From Pseudomonadota bacterium (GTDB lineage: Bacteria; Pseudomonadota; Gammaproteobacteria; Xanthomonadales; Rhodanobacteraceae): 64,000 nucleotides of DNA. Position numbers and translations under genes: made by a program. Below the pieces are notes generated by a model, which was not told where the DNA came from, made no database searches, and worked only from the letters and a program-made list of their open reading frames with translations. Shown in pieces: positions 20,191-29,076 of this stretch (within the stretch, counting starts at the first letter, position 1; each line of letters opens with the position of its first letter). The stretch is from positions 1 through 64,000 of the forward strand of contig JAEWGO010000012.1 of assembly GCA_023388255.1 (NCBI GenBank), read 5' to 3'.

Positions 20191-21411
20191 ATGGACCTGA
20201 AAAGCGGGTATCCCTTCTGGACGGTCAAGAACGGACTTCTCGGAAACTATCCGGCGTTGCGCGAAAACCTCACGTGCGATGTCTTGGTTGTCGGTGCGGG
20301 GATCACGGGCGCGCTGATCGCCTACCATCTTGCGAAGGCGGGCATGCAGGTCTGCGTCATCGACCGCCGCGAGGCCGGGTGGGGCAGCACCGCCGCCAGC
20401 ACCGCGCTCCTGCAGTACGAGATCGATATCGAACTGTGGGACTTGGCGGAGCGCATTGGCGAAGCGGACGCCGTACTCGCGTACCGCAGTTGCGAGCAGG
20501 CGATTCCGGCCCTGCAACGACTTGCCAAGCGACTCGGCAAGGTCGACGTGCAGCCGATGCACAGCCTCTATTACGCCAGCAGGTGGTACCACAAGCGAAG
20601 ATTGTTGAAAGAAGCCGCCTTGCGCAAGGCACATGGATTCAAACTCCGGGTGCTGGATGCAAACGACGTTCGCGAACAATTCGGATTCGAGGCGCCGGTC
20701 GCCCTGCTCACGGCGACCGCTGCGGCGATGGATCCCTACCAAATGACCCACCGCTTGTTGGCCAGCGTCGAGCGCATGGGTGGTCAAGTCTTCGATCGCT
20801 CGGCGATGCGTGAATTCACGCCTACCCGGCGGGGTGTCGTGGCCGGCATGGACAACGACGTCAAGGTGCGTTGCGCGCATTTGGTCATTGCAGCCGGCTA
20901 CGAAAGCCAGCTTCAGCTCGATGAGAAGGTCGCGCACAACCGCAGCACGTACGCCTTCGTCACCGACCCCGTGCCCGAGGGCCTTGGGCCGCTCGGCGAC
21001 TGCCTGCTCTGGGAGTCGGCCCGGCCATATTTGTACGTGAGGCGCACCATCGATGGCCGCGTGATCGTCGGTGGCGAGGACGACAAGATCGATGTTCCAC
21101 TGAAGCGCGACGCCGCCGTGGTGCGCAAGACGGAAAAGCTCGGGAAAAAGATTGCTGCGTTGTTCCCGGATCGCTCGCTGGATCCGGTCTTCGCCTGGGC
21201 CGGTACCTTTGCCGAAACCGCAGACGGACTGCCATTCTTCGGCCCCCACGAACAGCATGGACCGCATGTGCACTTCGCGATGGCCTACGGCGGCAACGGG
21301 ATCACCTACAGCATGATTGGCGCCGAACTGTTGCGCGACCGCATTGAGGGACGTAGCCATCCGTGCGCGGCGCTGTTTTCATTCAATCGCCTGAGGCATT
21401 CAGCGATCTGA
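20191..21411 (+). CDS. FAD-dependent oxidoreductase (DAO/glycine-oxidase family)
   Basis: This 406-aa flavoprotein has an N-terminal dinucleotide motif VVGAGITGALIAYHLAKAG (about 33-51) and an Arg/Glu FAD-ribose region (CVIDRREAGWGSTAAS). The C-terminal FAD loop is WAGTFAETADGLPFFG plus AYGGNGITYS. These are typical of the D-amino-acid-oxidase fold that oxidises amino groups or sugars-1-amines. The substrate is unknown. ATG at 20191 is chosen over 20167 because GGAG lies 9 bases ahead and the protein begins MDLKSGYPFW, as homologues do. No signal peptide is present. A strong hairpin overlaps the stop codon. Confidence 0.88.
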   Translation: MDLKSGYPFWTVKNGLLGNYPALRENLTCDVLVVGAGITGALIAYHLAKAGMQVCVIDRREAGWGSTAASTALLQYEIDIELWDLAERIGEADAVLAYRSCEQAIPALQRLAKRLGKVDVQPMHSLYYASRWYHKRRLLKEAALRKAHGFKLRVLDANDVREQFGFEAPVALLTATAAAMDPYQMTHRLLASVERMGGQVFDRSAMREFTPTRRGVVAGMDNDVKVRCAHLVIAAGYESQLQLDEKVAHNRSTYAFVTDPVPEGLGPLGDCLLWESARPYLYVRRTIDGRVIVGGEDDKIDVPLKRDAAVVRKTEKLGKKIAALFPDRSLDPVFAWAGTFAETADGLPFFGPHEQHGPHVHFAMAYGGNGITYSMIGAELLRDRIEGRSHPCAALFSFNRLRHSAI

Positions 21412-21436
21412 AACCCGCTCGGGAAGAGCGGGTTTC
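21410..21436 (+). terminator. Terminator hairpin of the FAD oxidoreductase gene
   Basis: GAAACCCGCTC and GAGCGGGTTTC form a perfect 11-bp stem with a 5-nt loop. It begins within the stop codon. No poly-T follows. Confidence 0.75.
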
Positions 21437-21987
21437 AGGGTCAGGGTTGTGGTCTACCTCTTCGATTCGCGGCTCGACGACGGTTTGTTCGACTCGTCGG
21501 AACGGTGTGATGCGTCGCTGCCGTGCGCATGTACCGACTTTTCGTTTCGATCGCCTTGGCCGATGGCGGGCGAGTTGCCTGTCCGATCCGGTTTGGTTGA
21601 TACGTGATGCTGCTCGGCGCCCGCATTGCGATGGGTGGATTTCTGACTGTTCTTCATGCCGAAGACTCGAGGGTTGCGGAATGGATTCCCTGTCAGGCGA
21701 ATCCCGGGAGCGCATTGTTGCGGCCCCGATGGATTCCTGACGCGTCTTCCTCGAATCGAGCGGCCTGCAACCCGCAAACCGACACGTGCACGCTTCAACT
21801 TCAGTTGGAAACCACGGGTCCAATCCATCCGTTGATGGATGGCTATCGCACTGCCTCCTTCAACGAGAGCAGCAAACGATCAACCCACCTGAACGCGCCC
21901 TGTCGCCGGCGCTGGCACGTTCAGCAATCCGTCCGCAAACTGAAGCCAGACTCGTCTCTCGCAATCGAGCCTGATCGGAGCGCACTG
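21437..21987. other. Long gap with no recognisable gene
   Basis: This 551-bp stretch, and 22174-22364 after the small ORF, shows no frame with convincing coding character. Base composition is less GC-rich than around it. Short self-complementary pieces occur (TCCATCCGTTGATGGATGG near 21826). The last part must contain the promoter of the histidine-kinase cassette. A small RNA is possible but I cannot support one. Confidence 0.4.
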
Positions 21988-22173
21988 ATGAAAAGCTTCC
22001 TCGCGCAATTCTTCGGCATGACCCGGCGCCCTGCGCTGCCGTTCAAACCGCTCGCAACGATCAACGTGCAAGGCCAGACTCCGCGCGCCCTGTCGACTTC
22101 GAGACACGGACAGCCGGCTATGCACGCCAGAATGGGTCGCGGCGGATTGCATACCAACCAGTTGTCCTCGTGA
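21988..22173 (+). CDS. Possible small basic protein
   Basis: A 61-aa frame starts at an ATG with GGAG seven bases upstream. It encodes a basic, histidine- and arginine-containing peptide (FGMTRRPALPFKP...) with no membrane segment or known motif. Its start context is the best in this otherwise empty kilobase. It could equally be chance. Confidence 0.3.
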   Translation: MKSFLAQFFGMTRRPALPFKPLATINVQGQTPRALSTSRHGQPAMHARMGRGGLHTNQLSS

Positions 22174-22364
22174 CTCGGCTGGCACGGCGGTCAGGACTGC
22201 CGACGTATTCGCTGTAGCCGATCCTGCGCCGCGTTCCGCGGGCGCAGAGACTTTTTCGCTCGGTGCCCCCCGGGGTCCGCTTGGGAGGTGGCCGCGCGTG
22301 TCGGAACTGGAAGACGGTGGGTATGCGACAATCGGCCGATCTGCTGTGAGCTGGAGAGGTCAAT

Positions 22365-24128
22365 TTGCGTTTTGCGGTCTTTTCAACGGCAAACGGACGC
22401 TTGGCGCTCCTCTGGGCCAGCTTGGTAGTAATCGTTGGTGCATCGTATCTGGTGCGCCAGAAAGTCTCCGACGATACCGTGGCGGCGATGCGCTGGGTGT
22501 CGCACACGCACGAGGTGCGCGCGACGGTCTTCGCGCTGACCGCATCGCTGACCGAGATGCAGGCGGCGGCTCTCGCTGCACAACTCAACGGACTTGCCAG
22601 CAATCGTTCCACCGCCCGCTATGCGGATGCTCGCCAGAGCTACCACGATGTGCTCGACGCATTGCGCAACCTGACCAGCGACAGTAACGAACAGCAGGAA
22701 CGAATCGGGATGCTGCGCGCACGCATCGACGATCGCGTGGCCACATTGGACCACGCGATAAGCGATCAGGCCGATCCCGCGCAAGCGTCCGAGGAACTCA
22801 AGGGCGCCGCGACCCGCTTCCCGGTCGACGACATCATTCGGGATTTTTTGGCCCATGAATCAACACTCATGGAGTCCCGCCAGACGAGTGCCAACGAGCA
22901 GATTCGCGAAGGCCACTGGCTGACGCTGGCCACGACGCTGGCACAGATCCTCCTGCTCGGTGCAGTCATCTGGGTGTCGGAACGCCAGTTGCAGCGGCGC
23001 CTGGCAGCTGAATCGGAAACGCGCCGCGCGATCGGCCGGGCGCGCCTGATCGTGGAGACCGTGCGCGAGCCGATTGCGGTCATCACGCAGGATCTGACCA
23101 TCCTGCAGGCGAACCGCGCGTTCGCGGAGTTCTATGCGGCGGCGGGTCCGGTCCAAGGGCCGCTCCTCGATGTCCAGGGATGGGCAGAAGACCGTGCGTT
23201 GCACCAGAAATTGCGCGATGTTTCGCTGACCCAACGCGAATTGTGGGACTACGAAACCGTGCAGCAGACGCTGGCCGGGGAGGTGCGCAGCATCATCGTC
23301 AATGCGCGGCCGATGGCCCTGCCCGAAATGGCTGAAACGGTGGCGCTGTTGACGGTCAGTGACCTCACTGCGCGCAAGCACTCCGAGGAGCAGGTTCTGG
23401 AGCTCAACCGGCAGCTCGAGGGCAAGGTCGCGCAGGTCACCGAGGTCAATCGCGAACTCGAGGCGTTCTCGTATTCGGTATCGCACGACCTGCGCGCCCC
23501 GTTGCGGCACATTTCAGGGTTCGCGGAAAAGCTCAAAGCCTCGTTCGGCGACACGGCCGATGAAAAGATGAGCCATTACTGCGAGGTCATCGCCACGTCC
23601 GCGCGGCGCATGTCAACGCTGATCGAGGACCTGCTGAGTTATTCGCGACTGGGTAAACACGCGCTTCGCCTGCAACCGGTCGATATGCAGTCGCTGGTGG
23701 AAGAAGTGCGCGCAGTGCTGATGTCCAGCGTCGATGATCGCTCGATCTCCTGGAAGCTGGCGCCACTTCCGGTGGTGGTCGCGGATGCGTCGATGCTTCA
23801 ACTGGCGTGGCAGAACCTGCTCGACAACGCGATCAAGTACACCGCGCATACCGAACACGCCGTCGTCGAAATAGGCTGCGACGACAACGACGAGGAGCGC
23901 ATATTCTGGATTCGCGACAACGGCGCGGGCTTCGACATGCGCTATGCCGATAAATTGTTCGGGGTGTTCCAGCGTCTGCACAAGGCTTCCGCTTTTTCCG
24001 GCACCGGCATTGGTCTGGCCTCCGTTCGTCGTATTATCGCGCGCCATGGCGGCCGTACCTGGGCCGAGGGCGTTCCAGGCCAAGGTTCCATATTTTTCTT
24101 CTCCCTGCCGCGGCGTAGCGGCGCGTAG
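22365..24128 (+). CDS. Sensor histidine kinase with CHASE-like and PAS domains
   Basis: This 587-aa inner-membrane kinase starts at TTG, fixed by GGAGAGG five bases upstream. Membrane helix 1 is at about 12-30, a helical periplasmic domain like CHASE3 spans 31-185, and helix 2 is at about 187-204. A PAS domain follows (about 225-335), then a coiled linker (ELNRQLEGKVAQVTEVNREL), then HisKA with phospho-acceptor His374 in SVSHDLRAPLRH. HATPase_c has NLLDNAIKY, DNGAGFD and GTGIGLA. The layout is that of bacteriophytochrome-type or Rcp1-linked kinases. It heads a three-gene cassette with the receiver and hybrid kinase that follow 14 bp and 1 bp apart. The signal is unknown. Confidence 0.92.
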   Translation: MRFAVFSTANGRLALLWASLVVIVGASYLVRQKVSDDTVAAMRWVSHTHEVRATVFALTASLTEMQAAALAAQLNGLASNRSTARYADARQSYHDVLDALRNLTSDSNEQQERIGMLRARIDDRVATLDHAISDQADPAQASEELKGAATRFPVDDIIRDFLAHESTLMESRQTSANEQIREGHWLTLATTLAQILLLGAVIWVSERQLQRRLAAESETRRAIGRARLIVETVREPIAVITQDLTILQANRAFAEFYAAAGPVQGPLLDVQGWAEDRALHQKLRDVSLTQRELWDYETVQQTLAGEVRSIIVNARPMALPEMAETVALLTVSDLTARKHSEEQVLELNRQLEGKVAQVTEVNRELEAFSYSVSHDLRAPLRHISGFAEKLKASFGDTADEKMSHYCEVIATSARRMSTLIEDLLSYSRLGKHALRLQPVDMQSLVEEVRAVLMSSVDDRSISWKLAPLPVVVADASMLQLAWQNLLDNAIKYTAHTEHAVVEIGCDDNDEERIFWIRDNGAGFDMRYADKLFGVFQRLHKASAFSGTGIGLASVRRIIARHGGRTWAEGVPGQGSIFFFSLPRRSGA

Positions 24129-24142
24129 CCCAAGGTATCTGC

Positions 24143-24586
24143 ATGATCAAGGAAATACGCACCATCCTGCTGGTCGAGGACGATCCCGCCGACGCCGAGA
24201 TGACGGTGGACGCGTTGCGCGAAGCCCATCTGGCCAACCCGATCGTCCATGTCGAGGATGGCATCGAGGCGCTCGACTACCTGCGTCGCGAAGGTGCCCA
24301 CGCCCACCGCAGCGGCGGCAATCCGACGGTGGTCCTGCTCGACATCAAGATGCCGCGCATGGACGGCATCGAAGTATTGCGCGAGATTCGCAGCAACGAG
24401 GACACGAAGCGCATTCCGGTCGTGATCCTCTCCTCGTCACGCGAGGAACGCGATCTCGCTGCGAGCTGGGATCTCGGAGTCAATGCTTACGTGGTCAAAC
24501 CGGTGGACGCCGCGCAGTTCTTCGATGCGGTGCAGGCGCTCGGCCAGTTCTGGGCAGTGATGAACGAGTCGCGGCCCGACAACTGA
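24143..24586 (+). CDS. Single-domain response regulator (Rcp1-like)
   Basis: This 147-aa protein is a receiver domain alone: acidic pair E12-D13-D14 (VEDDPADAEM), phosphorylation site Asp67 (LLDIKMPRMDG), Ser97-99 switch, and Lys119 (VVKP). The extended loop with HAHRSGGN before the active site is typical of the Rcp1/CheY-like group that takes phosphate from PAS/phytochrome-type kinases. It has no output domain, so it works as a shuttle or by protein contact, most simply between the kinase upstream and the hybrid protein downstream. It is tightly spaced in the cassette. Confidence 0.92.
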   Translation: MIKEIRTILLVEDDPADAEMTVDALREAHLANPIVHVEDGIEALDYLRREGAHAHRSGGNPTVVLLDIKMPRMDGIEVLREIRSNEDTKRIPVVILSSSREERDLAASWDLGVNAYVVKPVDAAQFFDAVQALGQFWAVMNESRPDN

Positions 24587-24587
24587 C

Positions 24588-26138
24588 ATGGCCGATGCGA
24601 ACGAGCCAGTACGCATCCTCCTTGTCGAGGACAGCGAGCTCGATGCCGAGCTGATCCTCGACGAGCTGGCGGCGGACGGCTTGGAGTTCACGTCGCATCG
24701 GGTCGAGAGCGAGGCCGCGTTTGTCGAAGCCCTCGACGCCTTCAGGCCTGAGCTGATCGTATCGGACCTGAGCATGCCAGACTTCTCAGGGTATCTTGCG
24801 CTCGAAATTGCCCATGCGAAGGTTCCACGCGTTCCGTTCATGTTTGTCTCCGGAACGATGGGCGAGGACGCCGCAGTCCGCGCGCTTCGTGGAGGCGCCA
24901 CCGACTATGTGTTGAAGCACAACCTCACCCGGTTTTCCTCTGCTGTGCGTCGCGCGCTAGCGGAGGCCAATGAGCGCAATGCACGCGAGCGCATCGAGCA
25001 GGATCTGCTGCGCGCGCAGCGCTATGAAAGTCTGGCTTTGCTCGCGTCGGGTCTCAGCCACGACTTGCGCAACGTGCTGCAGCCGATCTCGATGGGCGCA
25101 TCGATGCTGGCCGACGATGAGCGCGACGATGTGCGCAAGGCGGCGCAACTGATTACCGACTGTACCCAGCGCGGTCTCGACATCGTTGCGTCGATGCTGT
25201 CGTTCGCGCGCGGCTCGAATGCCGCAAGGGAAAGAGTCAAAGTGAACGTGCTGCTGGATGCGCTCGCAATGCTCTTGCGCGGAACCATGCCGCGCAATGT
25301 CGCGTTGCGGGTCGAGATCGTGGACAACACGATCGAAGTCGACGGCAACTACACCGAACTCCAGCAATGCCTGCTGAACCTGTGCCTGAACGCGGTTCAG
25401 GCGATGCCGGATGGCGGCGACCTGCGCGTCGACGTTGGCTGTGTCGAGATTGGCCACGAATTCTTCGCCGCGGGGGAAACGCGCGCGCCGGGGCGCTACC
25501 TGAAAATCGACATCGCGGACAGCGGCATCGGCATGTCGGAGGAAGTGCGCTCAAACTTGTTCACGCCGTTCTTCACGACCAAGAAAAGTGGAACAGGCCT
25601 CGGCCTGATTTCCTGCCGGCGCATCCTGACCAATCATCAGGGCTTCATCAGGGTCGCAAGTACCCCCGGCGCGGGTACCACGTTTGCATTGTATCTGCCG
25701 CTGCACGACGCGAAAGAGCCGGACTCGATATCCCGATCGGAAGCGCCCAAGGGCAATGGCGAATTGGTACTGATCGTCGTCGAGAATGCCGGCAAGCTGG
25801 TGATGTTGAGCGACACGATCGAGGCACACGGCTATCGCTCGTTGATCGCGCAAAGCGGCACGGCGGCGTTGCAAATGTTGGAAAGCCACGGCTTGCCAGC
25901 GGTTGTGGTGATGGAAGCACAGATGAACCTGATGACCGGGGTCAGGACCGCGACACGCCTGATCGAACAACAGTTCAGCGGGCCAGTCATCTTGATCGCA
26001 AAGGATGGCTTGATCGATCGCGACGAACTGCCCCCGCTGCAGCGCATCCGCGTTATCGGCAAACCGGTAAACCCGACGGAATTGCTGGAAACGCTGGCTG
26101 AGGAACTGGTGGTCGCAAAGCGCAGCGTGCCTGCGTAG
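24588..26138 (+). CDS. Hybrid protein: receiver, histidine kinase, degenerate receiver
   Basis: This 516-aa cytosolic protein starts 1 bp after the response-regulator stop. The N-terminal receiver (10-125) is complete, with D15, Asp60 (IVSDLSMPDFSG) and K110. HisKA has His158 in GLSHDLRNVLQP, followed by a HATPase_c domain (about 250-375: NLCLNAVQAMPDGG, DSGIGM, GTGLGL). The C-terminal domain (about 388-510) folds like a receiver but has lost its chemistry: the acidic pair is VVENAG, and the phospho-Asp position reads Glu (VVVMEAQMNLMTG), while GKP is kept. The Asp-to-Glu change may mimic a permanently phosphorylated state. There are no membrane segments. Confidence 0.9.
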   Translation: MADANEPVRILLVEDSELDAELILDELAADGLEFTSHRVESEAAFVEALDAFRPELIVSDLSMPDFSGYLALEIAHAKVPRVPFMFVSGTMGEDAAVRALRGGATDYVLKHNLTRFSSAVRRALAEANERNARERIEQDLLRAQRYESLALLASGLSHDLRNVLQPISMGASMLADDERDDVRKAAQLITDCTQRGLDIVASMLSFARGSNAARERVKVNVLLDALAMLLRGTMPRNVALRVEIVDNTIEVDGNYTELQQCLLNLCLNAVQAMPDGGDLRVDVGCVEIGHEFFAAGETRAPGRYLKIDIADSGIGMSEEVRSNLFTPFFTTKKSGTGLGLISCRRILTNHQGFIRVASTPGAGTTFALYLPLHDAKEPDSISRSEAPKGNGELVLIVVENAGKLVMLSDTIEAHGYRSLIAQSGTAALQMLESHGLPAVVVMEAQMNLMTGVRTATRLIEQQFSGPVILIAKDGLIDRDELPPLQRIRVIGKPVNPTELLETLAEELVVAKRSVPA

Positions 26139-26184
26139 CGAAATCGATGGCGCCGGTCTGCGAACAGCCGGCCGCGTCCGGGTT

Positions 26185-26343
26185 CTAGATCCTGCCAAGC
26201 AACAGCAAAACGATCAGGATCAAGACAACGAGACCGAGACCGCCGCTGGGGAAGTAGCCCCAATTCCGGCTGTAGGGCCATGTCGGAAGTCCGAAGATCA
26301 GAAGGATAATCAAAACCAGCAGAATCAGCCCGCCTGTACTCAT
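26185..26343 (-). CDS. DUF3309 small membrane protein
   Basis: This 52-aa protein consists of two hydrophobic helices (4-18 and 36-50) around a conserved centre, LPTWPYSRNWGYFPSGGLG. This is the DUF3309 signature seen in many proteobacteria. AAGGAG lies six bases before the ATG. The function is unknown; homologues are often stress-associated small inner-membrane proteins. It reads opposite to the kinase cassette. Confidence 0.88.
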   Translation of the reverse strand: MSTGGLILLVLIILLIFGLPTWPYSRNWGYFPSGGLGLVVLILIVLLLLGRI

Positions 26344-26362
26344 GACATTCTCCTTTGGATGT

Positions 26363-26656
26363 TCAAAACAAGATGGCGGCAGGCATGCGCTCGCGCTGCA
26401 GCAGCTTGAGGTCGCTCTCGATGTCGCTCAGCTGCGAACCCATGCCATAGGTGCCGGCCACACATTCAAGCTCGATGGGGGGACTTCGATCGGCCCGCTC
26501 GAACAACACGTCGGCGTTCGCATCCGACCATACGGTCACATACCCATGCAGTGCAGCCTGATAGACCACATGCGCAATTGAAGCCATGTCGCCGCCGCAC
26601 AACGAGCCCGCGCATTTCGCGCCAGCTCGGCCCGATCGCTGCACTTTCACAGGCAT
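26363..26656 (-). CDS. Small hypothetical cytosolic protein
   Basis: This 97-aa frame starts at an ATG preceded by a very strong GGGAGGGAG site, which decides between three in-frame starts. It lies 19 bp upstream of the DUF3309 gene on the same strand, so the two form an operon. Two cysteines (CAGSLC) lie in the basic N-terminal part. The C-terminal half alternates acidic and hydrophobic residues (SQLSDIESDLKLLQRE), compatible with a helix. No family is recognised. Confidence 0.55.
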   Translation of the reverse strand: MPVKVQRSGRAGAKCAGSLCGGDMASIAHVVYQAALHGYVTVWSDANADVLFERADRSPPIELECVAGTYGMGSQLSDIESDLKLLQRERMPAAILF

Positions 26657-26904
26657 TTCTCCCTCCCGAGCGTGTTCGACATTTTCACAAATCCCCAAGT
26701 TCGCGCTGTTCAATGACAACCGAAGCGCACGTCCGAAGTTAGATGGATTGTTTGCAACGGAGACTTAACGCGTCGGCGTCGGCCTATCTTCGTCAGCATC
26801 GATTCATCGTGGCGACGAGGAATTGCGCAGCACGGCCACACCGATGTGCGCAACTCGACCACGCTAAACGGCTACAGGTCGATATGGCCGCTCCAGCGCC
26901 GCGA

Positions 26905-27234
26905 TGGTTTTCGCCATCGACGAGGCAGGGACTTGTAGCGACCTTTCCACAAGGCGCCGGTACGTCGGTGGCGACCTGCCAACGTATTGGCGGCCGACTT
27001 TTTGCGTCAGGCCCGAGAGGCGCCGACTTCGGGTTGCGTGACAAGCAGGTGGACGTGGTTGTCCATCAGCGTGCAGGCGTGCAGGGCCATGTCGGTATCG
27101 AACATGGCTTCGCGCAACAGATGCAGATCGCCGTGCCGATCATCGTCACCGAGGAAGCAGGGCAGGCGATTGTTGCCACGCTGGACGACATGGTGCGGTA
27201 TGCGGGCGAGATCGAGACGGGACAGGCGAGCCAT
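26905..27234 (-). pseudogene. Decayed Y1-type transposase
   Basis: The frame from 27234 (MARLSRLDLARIPHHVVQRGN) matches the start of RAYT/IS200-like transposases, including NHVHLL with the HUH histidines, and stops early at 27007. Homology continues downstream in two other frames (TQKVGRQYVGR, then HRRTGALWKGRYKSLP). At least two frameshifts have therefore broken the gene. It belongs to a different subfamily from the pair at 14.4-15.8 kb. Confidence 0.75.
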
Positions 27235-27346
27235 ATCGCGAGCTTCGCCGGTTGGGCGGGTTTGCGCAGCGGACAACTTGCTTCGGAAATCCACTGGCCG
27301 TCGCGTCGGTGACGCCGCAGGAAGTGAACCTTGGCCTTTTCGATGC

Positions 27347-27607
27347 TCAGCTCGTATTGCCCCGAATCCGCTGCACGCGCATGCGATACGCCCGTACGTT
27401 GTCGCCGCGGATACGCGTCTCCCGCGTGCCCGTCACCTCGTCGATCTTCGTGTCCGAACCGGTCACGGGCTTGGCCTCGACTTTTGTCTCGCGTTCGAAC
27501 CCGTACGATTTGTCCGTATTGCGGTAATAGCGGTACAAGGCCCAATACAGGCCGGTTGCGCCGGCCGGTCCGAGGGCCAGCAGCCAGAGTCCGCCGTCGT
27601 CGCTCAT
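27347..27607 (-). CDS. Small membrane protein of the SPFH/zinc-ribbon operon
   Basis: This 86-aa protein has one N-terminal membrane helix (about 6-24) and a charged cytosolic tail (RYYRNTDKSYGFERETKVEAKPV...). Its start overlaps the stop of the zinc-ribbon gene by 4 bp, so it is translationally coupled. By position and layout it could play the part of YdjH in the Bacillus ydjFGHI operon, but I cannot show sequence homology. Confidence 0.7.
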   Translation of the reverse strand: MSDDGGLWLLALGPAGATGLYWALYRYYRNTDKSYGFERETKVEAKPVTGSDTKIDEVTGTRETRIRGDNVRAYRMRVQRIRGNTS

Positions 27608-28911
27608 GACTGATTCCCCACGATCCAGAATGCAATGCCTTCAAGGAAGGTGCCGACGGTGAGTGCCGTGGTGAGCAGCTTCCACTGCTGCACCGGCACG
27701 CTGCCCATCGTCGCGCCCGTGCGGCCGTTCACCGCGATGTAGTGCAGCAGGCCGCCGTTGCTGCCGGGTTGATGGTACGAATACAGCCAGACCGGAAGAT
27801 ACATCGATACCCAGCGCGTGCCGCGCACGTCGAGGCTTTCCTGTTCCCAGCGCACGCCGCGGTCATAGCGGTTGACCGAGGCCTCGACCTGGGCGCGGGC
27901 GATCGACAGCAGTTGGTCCTCGAGGTGCGGGCGCAGTTGTTCCACGTCCTGGTTGCGCTTTTCGGAAGTAAAGCCCGACAGGTAGGACGCGTTCCACTTC
28001 ACTGCGTTCTTGGTGTCGAACGGCAGGATCGCATTGATGACGTTGTTGGTGTTTACGCGCGTGTCCAGGTTGCCGCGTTCGGTCGAGGATTCCATCGTCA
28101 GGTCGTCCACGGTGAAATCCACGCGCCGCTCCACCTGGTACACGTCGGCGTCGTAGTAGGTCTTCTTGTCGTCGCCGCTGCCGCGCGTGTACTCGCGTGT
28201 CTTGACCTCGCCCTTGCCGGCCACGCTGGCGCCCGCGTTGGCATCGACGATCATGTACGGCAGGTAGACGCCGACGACGTTCTCGGGCGTGAACTGTTCC
28301 TTGAATTCCTTCAGCGCGAACAATCGCCGCTTGTCGACGAACTGGCGGATGCGTGCGACCGCATCGTCCTTCTTGATGTGAAAGGGCAGCACGGCGTCGG
28401 GTACCGCTCCGTTCGCGATCTGCTCGTTGACTCCCAGGACATGGCGGCACCAGTGGCAGCGCGCGGTCATCGCGTTTTCGGTGTTGACCGTCACCTCGGC
28501 GCCGCAGCCGCTGCACTTGAAGGTCATGAGGCTGGCGGCGTCGGCTGCGATATCGCGAGCGCCCGAGGCGATGACCGTGCCTTCGAGCTGGTCGATGCCT
28601 TCGCCGAGGCCGTATTCCTCCTCGACCCGCCCGCTCTGCCACTCGTTGCGGCAGTACAGACAGATCAGCAGGTCGCTGCCGGGCTTCTGGCGGATCTCGG
28701 TCGCACCACATTTCGGACAGCGGTTGAGGCCGTCCTTGAGCTCGGCGGCGGACGTGTCGATGGCGACCGGATCGGGCGCCAGCACTTCATCGCGTATCGG
28801 TTCGGGCAGGGTGGCTGGATCGATCGGGAACGTGCCCGGCAACGGCGGCACATCCTGTGGCGATCCCGGGCCGGTGGGAGGCACCGGCAGAGGCGTATTG
28901 GTGTTCGACAT
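27604..28911 (-). CDS. TFIIB-type double zinc-ribbon protein (YdjG-like)
   Basis: This 435-aa protein has a Pro-rich N-terminus and two zinc ribbons: CPKC/CLYC (C65, C68, C84, C87) and CSGC/CHWC (C133, C136, C152, C155). A long mixed domain (170-400) contains VYLPYMIVDANAGASVAG and repeated aromatic positions (WVSMYLPVWLYSYHQPG). A C-terminal membrane helix is at about 412-432. This is the layout of YdjG-type proteins encoded beside SPFH proteins and PspA in membrane-stress operons. The start at MSNTNTPLPV is chosen over a longer frame to 28992, whose extra part overlaps a palindromic element. It sits between the SPFH gene and the small membrane protein. Confidence 0.82.
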   Translation of the reverse strand: MSNTNTPLPVPPTGPGSPQDVPPLPGTFPIDPATLPEPIRDEVLAPDPVAIDTSAAELKDGLNRCPKCGATEIRQKPGSDLLICLYCRNEWQSGRVEEEYGLGEGIDQLEGTVIASGARDIAADAASLMTFKCSGCGAEVTVNTENAMTARCHWCRHVLGVNEQIANGAVPDAVLPFHIKKDDAVARIRQFVDKRRLFALKEFKEQFTPENVVGVYLPYMIVDANAGASVAGKGEVKTREYTRGSGDDKKTYYDADVYQVERRVDFTVDDLTMESSTERGNLDTRVNTNNVINAILPFDTKNAVKWNASYLSGFTSEKRNQDVEQLRPHLEDQLLSIARAQVEASVNRYDRGVRWEQESLDVRGTRWVSMYLPVWLYSYHQPGSNGGLLHYIAVNGRTGATMGSVPVQQWKLLTTALTVGTFLEGIAFWIVGNQS

Positions 28912-28950
28912 GGGTGTCGTGCGGTCCCGACTGGGAGGCGGTTCAATCAA

Positions 28951-29057
28951 GTCGTCATTCCGGCGGTTTTCAACAGCCGAATGGCTGGTCACGCCGGAAT
29001 CCGGTTTTTTTTTTCGAGGCCTGAAAACCGGATCCCTGCATCCGCCGGGATGACGAC
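28951..29057. repeat. Palindromic MITE-like element
   Basis: GTCGTCATTCCGGCGG (28951-28966) returns as its reverse complement with one mismatch at 29042-29057. The 107-bp span contains an inner hairpin (CCGGTTTT ... AAAACCGG, 29001-29031). It is of the GTCATTCCGGCG class of proteobacterial intergenic elements and lies inside the SPFH/zinc-ribbon operon, where it could attenuate transcription. Confidence 0.7.
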
Positions 29058-29076
29058 TACGTATGACGTGACGGGT

